Shown piece by piece: positions 10,086 through 21,424 of a stretch of 64,000 nt of DNA. The position numbers and the translations under genes were made by a program. Numbering within the stretch: the stretch's first letter is position 1; each line of letters begins with the position of its first letter. The stretch comes from Chaetoderma sp. LZ-2023a (Eukaryota; Mollusca; Caudofoveata; Chaetodermatida; Chaetodermatidae). The stretch is from NCBI GenBank assembly GCA_034401795.1, contig CM067367.1, forward strand, positions 30,982,337-31,046,336. Reading direction: 5' to 3'. The notes beneath the pieces are model-generated. The model was not told the origin of the DNA, made no database searches, and saw nothing but the letters and a program-made list of their open reading frames with translations.

Positions 10086-10234
10086 TCCTAAGGCAACCTA
10101 AAGCGGAAAACAGACAGAAACATGGCAGTCCTAGCGGCAAATTTAAAACATTGGAGAGGGCGGCACGTGTCGGCTTTAGAGAATCCCTGTTCCCGGAAGC
10201 TTTTTTACTAAATATATTAAAGTTGATAAAAATT

Positions 10235-10625
10235 CATCTCCCATTGACAATTAATAGACCCTTCCAGTTTTAACGATGTCCATCCCATCTCTAGTTAAGT
10301 TCCACCCCACTTCACCTGTGTTGTGATCGTTCTATCCCAGAATGCTATGACTATCAATGTTCAGAAAACTACAGGGAAGCTGTTGAATATTTTGAAACTA
10401 ATTTAACTGAGTGCTGTCAGCGACCAGTCAAATTAGTTTCAAAATAGTCAACAGAATGTATATTAAATAGTAAAGACATTTATACAGTTCGTACCATGTG
10501 TCAGACTACTAAGCATTTAAGACAGACTAAATCGAGTCATTCATGCTGTAATTGATTATGAAATCATCCTACATGTCACGTACTTGATTATGACTTACAT
10601 ATGATAGATAAACTGGAAGGATCCA
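10235..10625 (+). repeat. Central-palindrome repeat copy
   Basis: Starts 'gacccttccagttttaacgatg'-like and passes through 'gctgttgaatattttgaaac' and its mirror 'gtttcaaaatagtcaacaga' at about 10380-10450. It ends in the 'tatgatagataaactgga' tail. Confidence 0.75.
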
Positions 10626-11284
10626 TTCTGCTAATTGTCACGTAATAACATATTTTACAGATGTTTCATTATGTGAGAAATACTATTTTCGGTATTTCAA
10701 AATTAATTTGATTGAAATCGATTGAACTGCTTAAGGCAGAAATGGATTTCAGTCAACATACCTTAAAGATATATGTTCAACATCCACGATAATAATTTTA
10801 AGTTGAAATTTATCTTAAATGATGTCACGGATCAGGAATTTCCCAGGCGGAACGCGGGAACAAATCGCTAAAGAAGTGATCCATGCCGTGTGCCGCTCAT
10901 CAATTCCTACGTGTTCCGCTCCAGTGAAGTTTTGTTATAAGTACATATGCTAAAGTAGGAACATTTCTTACTAAGTAACATGCTTTTGTTTTTGGAAACA
11001 GTTTAACTGATTTAGACATATTTCTGGTTCATTTTGATGAGTTTTAAGTGTTCAAGAGTAAAAGAGAAACTGGTTTGTTGTATTAAAATAAATGGGTATT
11101 TATTTTTTACATATTATATATAATGTTTACTTATAGATTGTGATAACTTTCATCATATAAAAAAGCTCTATGTATATTTACTATTAACTATATTTTTTTA
11201 ATACGACACATTCACTCCTTGACCATTTAATGATTAAGACTGGTCAAGAAAATAACAATTTCACCTTAATGAATGTCCATATAT
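10626..11284. other. Stretch without recognised feature
   Basis: AT-rich; a short GC-richer patch near 10840-10930 has no coding signal. I see no gene, RNA or clear repeat. Confidence 0.5.
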
Positions 11285-11405
11285 ACATGCCGAGAGAAGT
11301 TTTTTTTTGAAAATTTACCACTGAAATGACTGGCTCGGTTACCGAGCCAGTCATTTCAGTGGTAAAATTTCAACAACAAAAAAATTTGGCCTGCAAATGG
11401 ACATT
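11285..11405. mobile_element. MITE, GGCTCG family
   Basis: Foldback with core ctggctcggt/accgagccag, arms 'ccactgaaatgactg' and 'cagtcatttcagtgg', flanked by 'ccgagagaag' and 'ggcctgcaaatggac'. Confidence 0.85.
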
Positions 11406-11449
11406 TATCATGACCGCTAAAGTAGCCGTCTCTGGCTGTTTTGATGATT

Positions 11450-11640
11450 AAAGGCTTAAACATTTAACACTCAAACTTGTCCAACAATGACTTCTGCGGT
11501 GGTCTTGAAAAATGTCCATTTGCGGATCAAGAGAAAACTTTTTTTGAAAATTTATCACTGGAATGACTGGCTCGATTACAGAGCCAATCATTCATGTGCT
11601 AAATCTACACGTATAATCTTCTCTTGTTCTGATAATGGAT
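11450..11640. mobile_element. MITE, GGCTCG family, longer copy
   Basis: Includes the outer flank 'aacactcaaacttgtcc', then 'tgtccatttgcggatcaag', then the core 'atcactggaatgactggctc' and a degraded mirror ending 'aatcttctcttg'. Confidence 0.75.
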
Positions 11641-11899
11641 TATGAGAAAAATTAAATTTTCTAAAAACAAATTTGAGGATTATAGGGTTAGTGCAACATT
11701 GAGGTACATATTCCAATACTACGCCGAAGTGTTTTATTTACAACAATTTATTAAAGAATTTCCATTCACAAGATAAATATTGTTAACTTTATCTTGACAA
11801 ATAGACAAACAAATCACAAAAATGAGTGTCTACTAAAACGGTCATCTTTAACCCTTAAATTTCTTTTAAAAAATTCAATTCTCTCGTAGAAATGTCCAT

Positions 11900-12050
11900 T
11901 TGTCGATTTTACCAAAATACAGCCTCTGCAGTGGTCTTACGGAATGTCCGTTTGCAGGATAAGGCAAGACTATATTGATAATTAACTACTGACAGTCATT
12001 CCAGTGGTATATTTTCTAAAATAGTCTTCTTGACCTGAAAATTTATATTC
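11900..12050. mobile_element. MITE, GGCTCG family, deleted copy
   Basis: 'gtggtcttacggaatgtccg' leads into a shortened palindrome 'actgacagtcattccagtgg' and 'tagtcttcttgacctg'. The central GGCTCG is lost. Confidence 0.65.
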
Positions 12051-12474
12051 AATATGCAGATCTTTTTTTTTTTTTTTAAATCTTGAGCACTCAATTTATA
12101 TGCACTACATCTTTCAACGTACATGCCCGTTGCCATACGTCGTTGTGTGTTATAGCGGAAATAGCGTGTGTACATTGAATCAGAATTCTTTTCTAAGAAA
12201 TAACAATGATAAATAGAATCTCAGTCATTTAGTAAATATAATTTAAGACTCGGTAAACATGAGATTTACAAAGCTCTTGCCCCTTACCACTCTGATGTCA
12301 ATATTCTATCTTTTCCTGTGTCAATAACAACAAAATTGGTGTACATTTTGCAACAATTTTGGTAGACGATGTTGCTGTCATCTTCCAACAAATTTGTTGA
12401 AAAATGAACACCAGTTCATCTTTTAATTTAATTTGACGATCTTAAATTTTGATATCAGAGTGGTAAGGGTTAAT
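12051..12474. other. Stretch without recognised feature
   Basis: AT-rich, with a poly-T run near 12064. No gene or recognisable repeat seen. Confidence 0.5.
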
Positions 12475-12850
12475 AATAGAGTGATCCATTTCTAGTTATG
12501 CCCCGCCCATTTTTAGCTAAGCACCACCCAATTTTTACTCGCGTTGGGATCGATTTAAAACTGAAACCTGAATTTCTGAATTCTACATCTTAACGTAATT
12601 ATACAGATAAGCTGTTGAATATTTTAAAACTAATTTAACTGTCAACTCCCAATAAAATATTCAACAGAATGTTTATTGAAATGTAATTCCATTAAAGACA
12701 TACTAATCATACACTTGACAGATGTTTCGATTTTCATAACGGAGTTACATCACGATTGCCATGATGGAGTTATATCATGATTGTGACATCAGCTAGCTAG
12801 CGCCGTAATTGATTATAATGTCAAATACTTGAATAACAGATAAAATCCCT
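12475..12850 (+). repeat. Central-palindrome repeat copy
   Basis: Begins 'agtgatccatttctagttat', contains 'gataagctgttgaatatttt' and a shortened palindrome ending 'attcaacagaatg'. It ends with the 'attgattata' tail. Confidence 0.75.
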
Positions 12851-12914
12851 CCATTTTGATAGTAAATAGAATCGCATTAAGTTCCTCTATTTAGTACCTA
12901 CTAAACAAGATTAT

Positions 12915-13265
12915 ATTCAATGAAACTCTCCAGCTTTAGCTATGCCCCGCCCATCTCTAGCTAAGCTCCACCCACACCATGCTCGTGTTGGGATTGATCG
13001 ATTTCTGAACTCCCTGTCTATAAATTTCCAGAAAACAGCAGGTATGCTGTTAAATATTTTGAAACTAATTTGATTGGGTGCTGTTGCTGCTTAATTAGTT
13101 TCAAAATATTCAACAGTATGTTTATTAAATAGCAAAGACATACAATTCGTACAACGTTTCGGACTATTAACCGTTAAAGACGGACTATTTCGAATTCATT
13201 CATGACGTCACTTAATAGATTATGATGTCATATGATGGATGGATAAACTGGAGAGGTGAATTGGA
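12915..13265 (+). repeat. Central-palindrome repeat copy, well preserved
   Basis: A good reference copy. Head 'ctatgccccgcccatctcta', then 'gttgggattgatcgatt', the palindrome 'gctgttaaatattttgaaac'...'gtttcaaaatattcaacag' around 13045-13110, 'acatacaattcgtacaacg', and the tail 'gatgtcatatgatggatgga'. Confidence 0.85.
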
Positions 13266-14284
13266 GAACATTCATTAAGTGTTATATATTATTTTTATCT
13301 CCCGCTAATGTAATATTCAGGCACTGGCAATGCCTATGTTGAAAATACTGTATTATCACAAGCACTCCACTGCCCGACGTACTTGTAATCAGATGGTGAC
13401 CTATTTACTAGCTGTGACGTTGCCTAGTAGCGATGATTTAATGATGCGGGTTGCAACTTTCTTTTGTTTTGTAAAATATAAGACTATTCATGAAATATGA
13501 CGTTATATATTTCAATGAGTAATGTTGCGTTTGCTACTACTATATTTCGCTGCACATTTATCAGAACCCTCAGCAGTGAAGCTTTACAATAATAAACAAA
13601 AATAATGCAAAATGATAAGAAGAACAATAATAATCGATGTAAAATTTCAAAATAAAAAGCTTATGTGATAAATATAATCTCAAATACATTGTTATTTCAT
13701 ATCAAATTTATCAGTCATTTAGTAAGAGCTCAATTGAAGAATCCAGTTTCTCAGTCATTCATATTACATCATAATCAACAATGTCCCGTGTTGGCTGTCA
13801 TAATCAATTACGTCATGAATGACTCGATTTACTTCGTCTTAGACGTTTAATAGGCCATCTGTCACTTACTTTATAAGATGGGATCACCAAAATATTCCTT
13901 TATTAGCACTTTGTCAGAATTTCACAGTTGCCCAATTTTAAGCACCGAACAAAATTGGTGACATTTTGACATCTAGTGACCTAGTTTATTGATTCGCATA
14001 TAACATATATGAAATTGTAGAGGTACATTATGAGTGGTCACTTATTAATCTACTATGATTATGTTGAAAGTTATTTTCATTTTGTTACCCTACCCCCATA
14101 CTGTGATAGGCCTCGTTGTAAGTAAAACCTAACAAAAACATGTCCATATTTGCCAAAAGCATGAGGTCTCTGTATCGACCCATTTTCTCAGCAGTGCGTG
14201 TTCCTATAGCCAAAATCTTAATCCCAAATAAAATCCCATTTTAGGTTGCCCTTATCTCACTCTCAGCCTTGTATAACCCTTTAA
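13266..14284. other. Stretch downstream of the TLR gene without recognised gene
   Basis: AT-rich. A small open frame at 13665-13850 includes reverse-oriented central-palindrome tail sequence (cattcatattacatcataat, gtcatgaatgac) and is not credible as a gene. Nothing else identified. Confidence 0.5.
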
Positions 14285-14550
14285 CACTCAAATTTGTTCA
14301 AGAAAATTTCAATTTTCTCCTTGAAATGGTCCATTTGCAGTCTTAGTCTGCAGATGAACATTTCTCAAGTAAATTTTTTTGGAACTATTTCTCAATAGTA
14401 GACTTAACAATTCATACCACAAAGCTTTAGTCCATCAAATTTTTCGTCGGTGACAAACATATCTACGTCATTCATGACGTCATTGATTATTACATGATCA
14501 TACACGTCACGTAGTTGCTTAGGACGTCATATGATGGATGGATAAACTGG
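14285..14550. repeat. MITE head fragment followed by central-palindrome repeat tail
   Basis: 'aacactcaaatttgttcaag' and 'tccatttgcagtctt' are the outer part of the GGCTCG MITE, without its palindrome. From about 14450 the tail 'gtcattcatgacgtcattga'...'tcatatgatggatggataaa' belongs to the central-palindrome family and runs to the TLR stop codon. Confidence 0.65.
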
Positions 14551-14563
14551 AAAGTTTCATTGC

Positions 14564-17257
14564 CTAGTATCTCTCAGTTATTTCCTGTACTAATGCCTCT
14601 AATAGCGCATTATCATTAGCATAATTTTTATATGAAATGCCCCTCAAGGAGGTCAATATCTTAGTGGTCCTGCGATTAGTTTCATCAAAGACAATATCTT
14701 CCATAAATACTGGAATTAACTTGACTCTGCCTGAGTGGACACTGTCTATGAAGGCAATGTTAAGCTCAGTCATGGACTCCTCATCCTGAATATAATCTGT
14801 AGTAATAAATGCTAGAGTTTTCATGCTATGATGTACAACTCTGTATATTCCACCATATGAAAGAGTCCCTGGGAGAATATCTCGTTGCCTAATGCACACA
14901 CTAAGTCTGTTATTGCCTTCTAGCTCAGGAAGTATCGTGTTCTTAATAAACATTGACAAATTGTTATGAAATGACAAAAATACTTTGTATTCCCTACGCT
15001 GAATAGATTCTGTTTCCTGGACTGTTTGAAACAAATTGATGCGATCTAGAAAACGATAGAGGTAATAGCCCATCTGTATCTTGTTGTGACGAATTACAGC
15101 TGCCATTACAATTATTGAAATTATAATGAAAAGCAAAATGCTGCCTATTATTAATACTGTGGGAGCAATACATTGTAATTGTAGGCTATGGATGGCATGT
15201 TGCAAATTGTTACCAAGTGGAATTAGTGAATTATTTGCAAATTTACACTGATAGTCTTCTTTGTGAATGAGTAATACCGGCGTCGAGTCGATCCATTGCA
15301 AGAAGGGAATATTGCTACATGAACATTCTAGGACATTGTTTTGTAAATTTAAACTTAATTTGTTTTTTCTGGCCAAAGTGTCCATTACCTGGCGCATACC
15401 TCTATCTATGGTAATGATTAGATTTTGGGAAACGTCCAAATACTCTAGATTCATCATGTGATCTATTTTAATATCTATATCGTGTATTGAATTATCATCC
15501 AAAAATAGTTTTTCCAACTTAGCCTGGTTCTTGAATATATGTTTTGGCACATATTTAATCCCATTCATGTTCAGATTTAAGAGTTTCAAATTACTTAAAT
15601 CTCGAAAAATTTGCCCATCTTCATCGTTTTGTAGATATGCTGCAAGTTGGTTTTTCCCCAAGAGCAACGTCTCTATACTGGACATGTTTGTGAAGAACGA
15701 CGTAGATATATACGATGCAGAATTGTCAGACAGATCCAGATATTTCAAATGGTCTATACCTTTAAATGGACCAATCAATGCTTGTATTAAATTTCCTGAA
15801 AAGTCTATATGCTTAACAATATTCTGTGAAAAGGAACATGGCATAAGTAAGATGTGTAGCTTACTAGCCCTGTAATAAATATATTCGAGTTTCGCGGGAA
15901 TATGAATTATAGGAGTGTCCACTTTATATTTCATAATTCTATCGAAATAACACAATATATTTGCTGACAAGTTAGTTAAATCACAGCCTGAGAAATTAGA
16001 CTTTGTAAGTAGAACTTGTTTTGTTTGTGTGTCTTGATTTTGGTAACTTCCATTGGCAATACGTAGATTTCTCAGTTTGTATAAATCTTTGACAAAATGA
16101 CCATCCAGTATGTTGTTCCTCGCTATAGTGAGGAACTCGAGCGACTTGGGTAAGCAGTCAGCGAATGATGGATCAAAATGTATGATGTCATTATAGTCAA
16201 GATACAGATTTGTAAGCGTGAGATTGATGAAGTATTTAAAGTACTCATTTTTAGCATCGACCTTATATCCACTTTGTATCCGTGTAAGCCTAAGAGTTTT
16301 TATGCTTGTATTGAGGAGTCCATATATAGATTCGCTCATATTCCGAAACCCCAGATAATCATTGTGTGTCAAATCAAGTGTATCAATTCGTTTTAAGTGA
16401 GAAAATGTTGTTCTGTCAATGTCGTTTATCTTACAAGAGGTCAAGTCCAAGTAGGTTAAATTGCATTCCTTCAGGTTCTCGAATGCATCTGATTGTAATC
16501 TCTGGATACTACAGACGCCTTGATCACCAGACAAAGATAATTTGGAAAGAGTGTGCAGATTTAGAAATCCTCTACCGAAGTAGCTAAATGGAATGCCATT
16601 CATATGAAGCTCTGTTAGTTGAACCAGGAGAGACAATGCTTTATCAGGATAGAGTAGGTTGTATGGTGGATGAACCGCTATCCTGTTTGTTTCCAAATGT
16701 AGTACGCGAAGTTGTCTCAGACCATCAAATGATAGGGGTGGATAGCTTTCATTCGTCAGTAGTATCATGTTCTCATTAAGGTACATATGGGTTAGATTGG
16801 CCAATCCAATAAAACTTCCATTCTCAAGTCCTGTGATCGAATTGTGACTAAGCACTAAGGTTTGCAGATCAACTAGACAACTGAAAGGTCGGCCAGATAT
16901 TTCTGAAATTTTATTGTAGCTCAAGTCCAGGTATGCCAGCTTCTGTGGAAAGGTTGCAGGAACTGCCAAGAAGTGTTTGTGGCTGCAGTTGGCAGAGACA
17001 TACCCTGTGCTATGATCATTGATACAACTACAATTTACAATGCAGGGATATGTCTGCCCAATTTTCCCAAGATCATTTATATGTGGTTTAGTCAGTTTTC
17101 CTTGTACAAGCAAGGCAGTGATTTCTAACGCAGTGATTAAATAACTGAGAAACATTGCACAGCCAATGAATGATATAATCAGTTTCTTGGTACATACAAT
17201 GATTATAAGTCTGATCGTCTGCATATGTACATTTGCTTCTGCCATGTGGTTGCACAC
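14564..17257 (-). CDS. Toll-like receptor (LRR-TM-TIR), host gene
   Basis: A single uninterrupted frame of 897 residues. A hydrophobic signal segment lies at about 24-50; an N-terminal Cys cap (CIVNCSC...C) at about 72-91; many leucine-rich repeats (for example LAYLDLSYNKI, LQTLVLSHNSI, LEYLDVSQNLI) from about 104 to 640; a C-terminal Cys cap (LECSCSNIPFLQW...C) at 643-696; a transmembrane helix at about 697-722; and a TIR domain from about 755 to the end. TIR box 1 (YKVFLSFH) and box 2 (RQRDILPGTLSYGG) are clear; the usual C-terminal FW of box 3 is not seen. The product should be a membrane receptor that signals through the TIR domain to MyD88-type adaptors; its ligand cannot be predicted. 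The start may be at one of three Mets within the first 12 residues. Intronless coding is common for mollusc TLRs. Confidence 0.95.
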   Translation of the reverse strand: MCNHMAEANVHMQTIRLIIIVCTKKLIISFIGCAMFLSYLITALEITALLVQGKLTKPHINDLGKIGQTYPCIVNCSCINDHSTGYVSANCSHKHFLAVPATFPQKLAYLDLSYNKISEISGRPFSCLVDLQTLVLSHNSITGLENGSFIGLANLTHMYLNENMILLTNESYPPLSFDGLRQLRVLHLETNRIAVHPPYNLLYPDKALSLLVQLTELHMNGIPFSYFGRGFLNLHTLSKLSLSGDQGVCSIQRLQSDAFENLKECNLTYLDLTSCKINDIDRTTFSHLKRIDTLDLTHNDYLGFRNMSESIYGLLNTSIKTLRLTRIQSGYKVDAKNEYFKYFINLTLTNLYLDYNDIIHFDPSFADCLPKSLEFLTIARNNILDGHFVKDLYKLRNLRIANGSYQNQDTQTKQVLLTKSNFSGCDLTNLSANILCYFDRIMKYKVDTPIIHIPAKLEYIYYRASKLHILLMPCSFSQNIVKHIDFSGNLIQALIGPFKGIDHLKYLDLSDNSASYISTSFFTNMSSIETLLLGKNQLAAYLQNDEDGQIFRDLSNLKLLNLNMNGIKYVPKHIFKNQAKLEKLFLDDNSIHDIDIKIDHMMNLEYLDVSQNLIITIDRGMRQVMDTLARKNKLSLNLQNNVLECSCSNIPFLQWIDSTPVLLIHKEDYQCKFANNSLIPLGNNLQHAIHSLQLQCIAPTVLIIGSILLFIIISIIVMAAVIRHNKIQMGYYLYRFLDRINLFQTVQETESIQRREYKVFLSFHNNLSMFIKNTILPELEGNNRLSVCIRQRDILPGTLSYGGIYRVVHHSMKTLAFITTDYIQDEESMTELNIAFIDSVHSGRVKLIPVFMEDIVFDETNRRTTKILTSLRGISYKNYANDNALLEALVQEITERY

Positions 17258-17789
17258 ACTATGATTATACCATGCTATAGTTCCATTTGAATTTGTATGT
17301 TTGCCTTGAAATTGATGGTATGTGACCTCGGATATGGCATGACTAATATGTATGGTACAATGCTATATCCTGGATATAATAATACTGCTGTTAAAATAGA
17401 ACATCTGCACATACATGGAATAGATTCAGATATAAATCATTATGGCTGTCCATTTAAAGTGCCATTTACATCGCATTGTAAATCAAATTGTAAATTGAAG
17501 TGGACTGCATGTTTCATCGTATTTCTTTTATAAAATCTAAATATTATTAATCAATATTTCATTTGAAATTTGTCTCATTTCTTCACCGTCTGTGACGTTG
17601 ACTGTTTGCTAGCCATTGCACGATTGCTACAGCTTACTGTGGAAACATTAGACACACGTTTGTGAGACTCTGCACATGCGCCATTACACAAGTCGTCTGT
17701 ACCGATCACGTTTACTTCAGGTTTACATATCTCTATCAGCGTATGATGAGGATTATTTCACTCTGTTCTTGATTGCCAACCAATACCTG
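17258..17789. other. Upstream region of the TLR gene
   Basis: No repeat recognised in most of it. A plus-strand open frame at 17297-17533 has no recognisable domain and is probably chance. Any promoter for the TLR gene should lie here, but I see no TATA box at a convincing distance. Confidence 0.4.
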
Positions 17790-18040
17790 CAAAAACGAGT
17801 ACAATGGAGGAACTCCAGTTTTACCTATGTCCTGCCCATCTCTATCTAAGATCTAACCAAGCTTTGCCCGTGGTGGCATCAATCGATCCATATGCTATAA
17901 ATCTAAATTTCCATAAAATAATCTAACTGGGTGCTAGGCCGCAACAGCGCCGAGTCAAATTAGTTTCAAAATATTCAACATAATTTTTTTTTTTATGTCT
18001 TTATAGTAAAGACATAATTCATACAACTTGACAGACTATT
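17790..18040 (+). repeat. Central-palindrome repeat copy, left part, interrupted
   Basis: Head 'aactccagttttacctatgt', then 'gtgctaggccgcaacagcgc' and 'aaattagtttcaaaatattc', then 'gacagactattaa'. The rest of the same repeat (atgacggactaaatcatgtc...) resumes at about 20965, so a 2.9-kb element is inserted. Confidence 0.75.
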
Positions 18041-18469
18041 AATATTGGAGTGGATATGTGACATTTTTTGCTTCAGGTGTGCACTTCTGGAAAGAAACAT
18101 TAAACTTTGCCATAGAATTTCTTTCAGTATGCCGATTTCAAAAATTGTGGAAACTGATTCCCGCCAAAAATTGAAAATTCAAAACGGCCGCCACAAAATA
18201 CGTTAGAGGTATCACTAAAAATGAAGCAGCACTGACATGGTGGATGGTGGCAGGCCCAGATACAGCTAGCCAGGGTATGATGACAAATATTTCATGAACA
18301 GGAAAGACACAGAACGTCACCATGAACAAATACCAAGTGTGCAGAAGACTCCTATCTCAAGTCAAGGGCATCACTGATGTTAGAGAGGAACTTGGCTACC
18401 CCTTTGCTTTTAATCCTACCATGTTGATTTTTGTTGAACATATTATAATATCTATTCTCTAGAGTCAAT

Positions 18470-18622
18470 CAGTGTCCAGTACACTCAATACGACCATCCG
18501 CCAGACAAAATCTCGCTGAGCTAAATAACCAGTGTCTAGTATACTCAATACGACCGTCCACCAGACAAAACCACCCTGAGCTAAATAACCAGTGTCCAGT
18601 ATACTCAAAATCCACATCTACT
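18470..18622 (+). repeat. Tandem repeat, ~62-bp unit, about 2.4 copies
   Basis: Units begin 'cagtgtccagtacactcaat', 'cagtgtctagtatactcaat' and 'cagtgtccagtatactcaaa', each followed in the first two by 'acgaccrtccrccagacaaa' and 'ctgagctaaataac'. Confidence 0.9.
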
Positions 18623-18764
18623 CAAGAAAAGGTAAAGCCTTAATCACATCATTGTTGTAGATATAATGCAAATTGTGTTTTAAAATTGTGAGACAAGACT
18701 GCAACACCTTATCATGCTGTATTACGATTAATGCTGATGTGCAGCGAGAAATATTTTTAGCTCG

Positions 18765-19855
18765 ACTACGAAGTAAAACGACCTATTGCGTACCCTGCAC
18801 TGGTCCGGCGGCGTCGTCATCATCCAATTTGCGTTTAGCTCAACTTTTCTGTTTATATCTCATGTTTGGTTAACCATACTGAACCCACACTTGGGCACAT
18901 ACTTATAATGACACGCCATCACGCAATGCTCTTGAGGTCAAAAGGTCAATGTCATTTTGACCTTGTAAAAATCTTTTTTTTCTACTTTAACATTTTCCAT
19001 TTAGCTTAACCTTTCTGTTTTATCTCATGTTTGGTTAATCATACTGGGCGCAAACTTGAATGCATGCCTCCTTATAATGCCACGGCATCACACACGGATG
19101 TCGGGGACAAAAGATCAAAGGTCATGGTCACTGATACGCATATGAACCATCTGTCGTTCGTCGTCCCTCCGTCAACTTTTGTTTAAAACACTACTCCTCA
19201 TTAACAGTTTAGCAGAGTTCGCCCCAATTGGCTGGAAGGACACTATGGGGTGCGCTTCGAATTTTGTGTACAAAATTTAGATTAATCAATTTTTTTGGTG
19301 AAAATCATAGAAAAATTTACCGGAAATTGTCAGAATGCTACTCCTCATTAACTGCGGATTTCATCTTACTTTGGCTGAGAGGACTCTATGGGGCTAGGCT
19401 TCACAACATGTATACCGAATTTTAATGTGGCAATTTTTTGTGACAAAATTTTATGAAAAATGTACCGGAAATTGTCAAAATGCATCTCCTCCATAACTGC
19501 TTGGTTGATTTTATCCAAATTTGGCTGGAAGGATTCTATAGTGGTAGGCTCTAGAACTCCTATTTAGAATTTTGGTTGGTCGATTTTTTTGGTGGCCTTT
19601 TGGATTTCTTTTAATTTTCCAGAACCATTGAAAAAGTTACTCCTTAATTAGTGGCCCGATTTCAACGAAACTTGGGTGGAATGATCCTATTACGGTAGCC
19701 TTCAACATATCAAACAAGAATTTTGATAGGTCCATTTTCTTGCTGTCCATCTTTGATTTTTAGAAAATTATCCATCATGTCTACCAATATTTAAATGCAA
19801 ATGGTTCAAATGCTAATGGTCCAGATGAGCATTACATGCCCTTGGGCCTCTAGTC
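18765..19855 (+). repeat. Long dispersed repeat of mollusc type with internal ~145-bp repeats
   Basis: Starts 'agctcgactacgaagtaaaa', has 'ggcggcgtcgtcatcatcc', a 'gaggtcaaaaggtcaatgtc' block, then about four degenerate units (actcctcattaac ... ggctggaaggac ... ctatggggt ... aattgtcaaaatgc) from 19190 to 19760, and ends 'cccttgggcctctagt'. Related units appear at 48300-48680. Confidence 0.65.
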
Positions 19856-20099
19856 GGTATTGATAAGCCTTCCATATTTATTTTATGTTTGACGTCAAGC
19901 TTCATAGTTCATTGCAAAATCGTAAATCCAGCTTCATGGTTGCATTGCAAACACATTTCTGGTTATGGTTTATGCCTAATGATCTGAAAGCGTCATGATA
20001 AATAAATTCTTCTCCAAAAATAACAATGGCTAAAACATAGCTTGTCTTGCGTTTGAGATGCCTAAAATCATTTCGACCAGATCAGATATAGAAGTTGGG

Positions 20100-20272
20100 A
20101 GATTGTCATATTGTTCATCATCTAAAGAACTGTTGGAAGTGGTAGTTTTTCTCAAACACTTCTTTGCGAACCAGCTTTGCCACCCTCATCAGCATGACAG
20201 CTTCATCATCTGGATCGAAGTGGGGGCGTCTTCCAAGGCATCGTCTTCCTTGAGCACCATATGTACTCATGG
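20100..20272 (-). pseudogene. Coding relic in the 2.9-kb element
   Basis: The minus strand reads EAVMLMRVAKLVRKEVFE with nearby hydrophilic sequence. I recall similar 'LLLRAAKIVRR' segments in uncharacterised repeat-borne proteins of invertebrates, but cannot name the family. Short and not part of a complete frame. Confidence 0.35.
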
Positions 20273-20284
20273 TGAGTATTTATT

Positions 20285-20480
20285 TTATTTAGTCTTTCAA
20301 ACTCAAATTTGTTCAAGAAAATTTTAATTTTCGCATAGAAAATGTTCATTTGCAGACCAAGAGAAGACTGTTTTTAAAAATGTACAACTGGACTGACTGG
20401 ATCGGCTCCCGAGCCAGCCATTCCAGTGGTAAATTTTCAAGTCTTCTCTTGGTCTGCAAATGGACATTTCTCAAGACCAC
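20285..20480. mobile_element. MITE, GGCTCG family, with long left flank
   Basis: 'aactcaaatttgttcaagaa', 'tgttcatttgcagaccaaga', then the palindrome around gactggatcggctcccgagc and 'tcttctcttggtctgcaaat'. The flank back to 20265 (atggtgagtatttatttta) recurs inverted at 47095-47130. Confidence 0.82.
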
Positions 20481-20962
20481 TGGCCAACCAGGTCGTAGTC
20501 GGGCAACCTAATTTAAATGACATACTTGCCCCTGGGGGGCAACACAATATTTTTCTCACTTTCGAGTCCTGAGTCTGTGCAAGTCTGGTGGAATGGGTGT
20601 GTCTACGAGGCACATTCAATTAGAAAAGTGGGAAGCGCAACTACATACATTGATGAGACAAGTTAATGTTAGGAGCACTTACAAAAAAAATGTCACCATG
20701 GAGATGTCTGTTATGATATTTCACATGTGTTCTATTGGATTCCTTGACACAAAGATCATGTTAATCGTGGATCTTAAAGCTGATTTAAGGGGAAAACGTG
20801 TTTTGTGGCGGCCATTTCAAATTTTCACATTTTGGCGGGAACCGTTAGTGACATCATGGTTCTCGCAATTTTTGAAATCAACATACTAAAAAAAACCTTG
20901 GAGAAAGTGTCATGCTTCTTTCCAGAAGTGCACACCCCGGTCACACACCCGCTCCATTATAT

Positions 20963-21424
20963 GCATTTATGACGGACTAAATCATGTCATTCATGACGTA
21001 ACTGATTATGACATCAGCCTGTGCAATGTTGATTATGATGTCATATGATTGATCGATAAACCAGATTCCTCTATGGGAAAAGCATAATCATCAGTCAGAT
21101 GCGAATCTGAGTGCGTGAACAGGTTTCCCAAAACGGAACACTAGTTGTAGGAGAGAAGCACCTATCACATAGGAGGTGGTCCGTGATTCGTTCCCAGAAA
21201 GAGAATGAAAGGTAGAGTGACGCCAATTTCATGAAAACTATACAGTTAAGTTGTTGAATATTTGTAACTAATTTGACTGGGTGCTGTTGCTGCTTATGGC
21301 AGAGACAGCGCCCAGTCAAATTAGTTTCAAAATATTCAACATGATATTAAATAGTAAATCCATACAATTCGTACAACAACGCATAGTCCGTCTTCAAATA
21401 TGTCTTCGTGACGTACTTATCTAC
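20963..21424 (+). repeat. Central-palindrome repeats: end of one copy and start of the copy hit by the Polinton
   Basis: 20963-21062 is the tail of the copy begun at 17790. From about 21230 a second copy starts with 'gttgttgaatatttgtaact', 'gactgggtgctgttgctgct' and its mirror 'cagtcaaattagtttcaaaa', then 'ccatacaattcgtacaac'. It is cut at 21424 by the Polinton and resumes at 45502. The stretch 21063-21230 between them has no recognisable feature. Confidence 0.75.

Larger units (their letters stand above)
18041..20962. mobile_element. Unidentified 2.9-kb element with ~150-bp terminal inverted repeats
   Basis: Left end 'tggagtggatatgtgac'...'gtgtgcacttctggaaagaa' matches the reverse complement of the right end 'cttctttccagaagtgcaca'...'gtcacacacccgctcca'. 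Similarity continues inward through 'ggccgccacaaaatac' (left) and its mirror near 20805. Flanks are the two halves of one central-palindrome repeat. A clear target duplication is not visible; flanks read ttaatat and ttatat. The interior holds a tandem repeat, a mollusc-type repeat, a coding relic and a MITE. No transposase is recognised, so it is a decayed or non-autonomous DNA transposon. Confidence 0.72.

Noticed and set aside
17297-17533. Small host gene upstream of the TLR
   Set aside because: No domain, no homologue recognised, and it lies where the TLR promoter is expected.
18470-18622. CRISPR-like array
   Set aside because: Adjacent degenerate tandem units with no unique spacers, in an animal genome.
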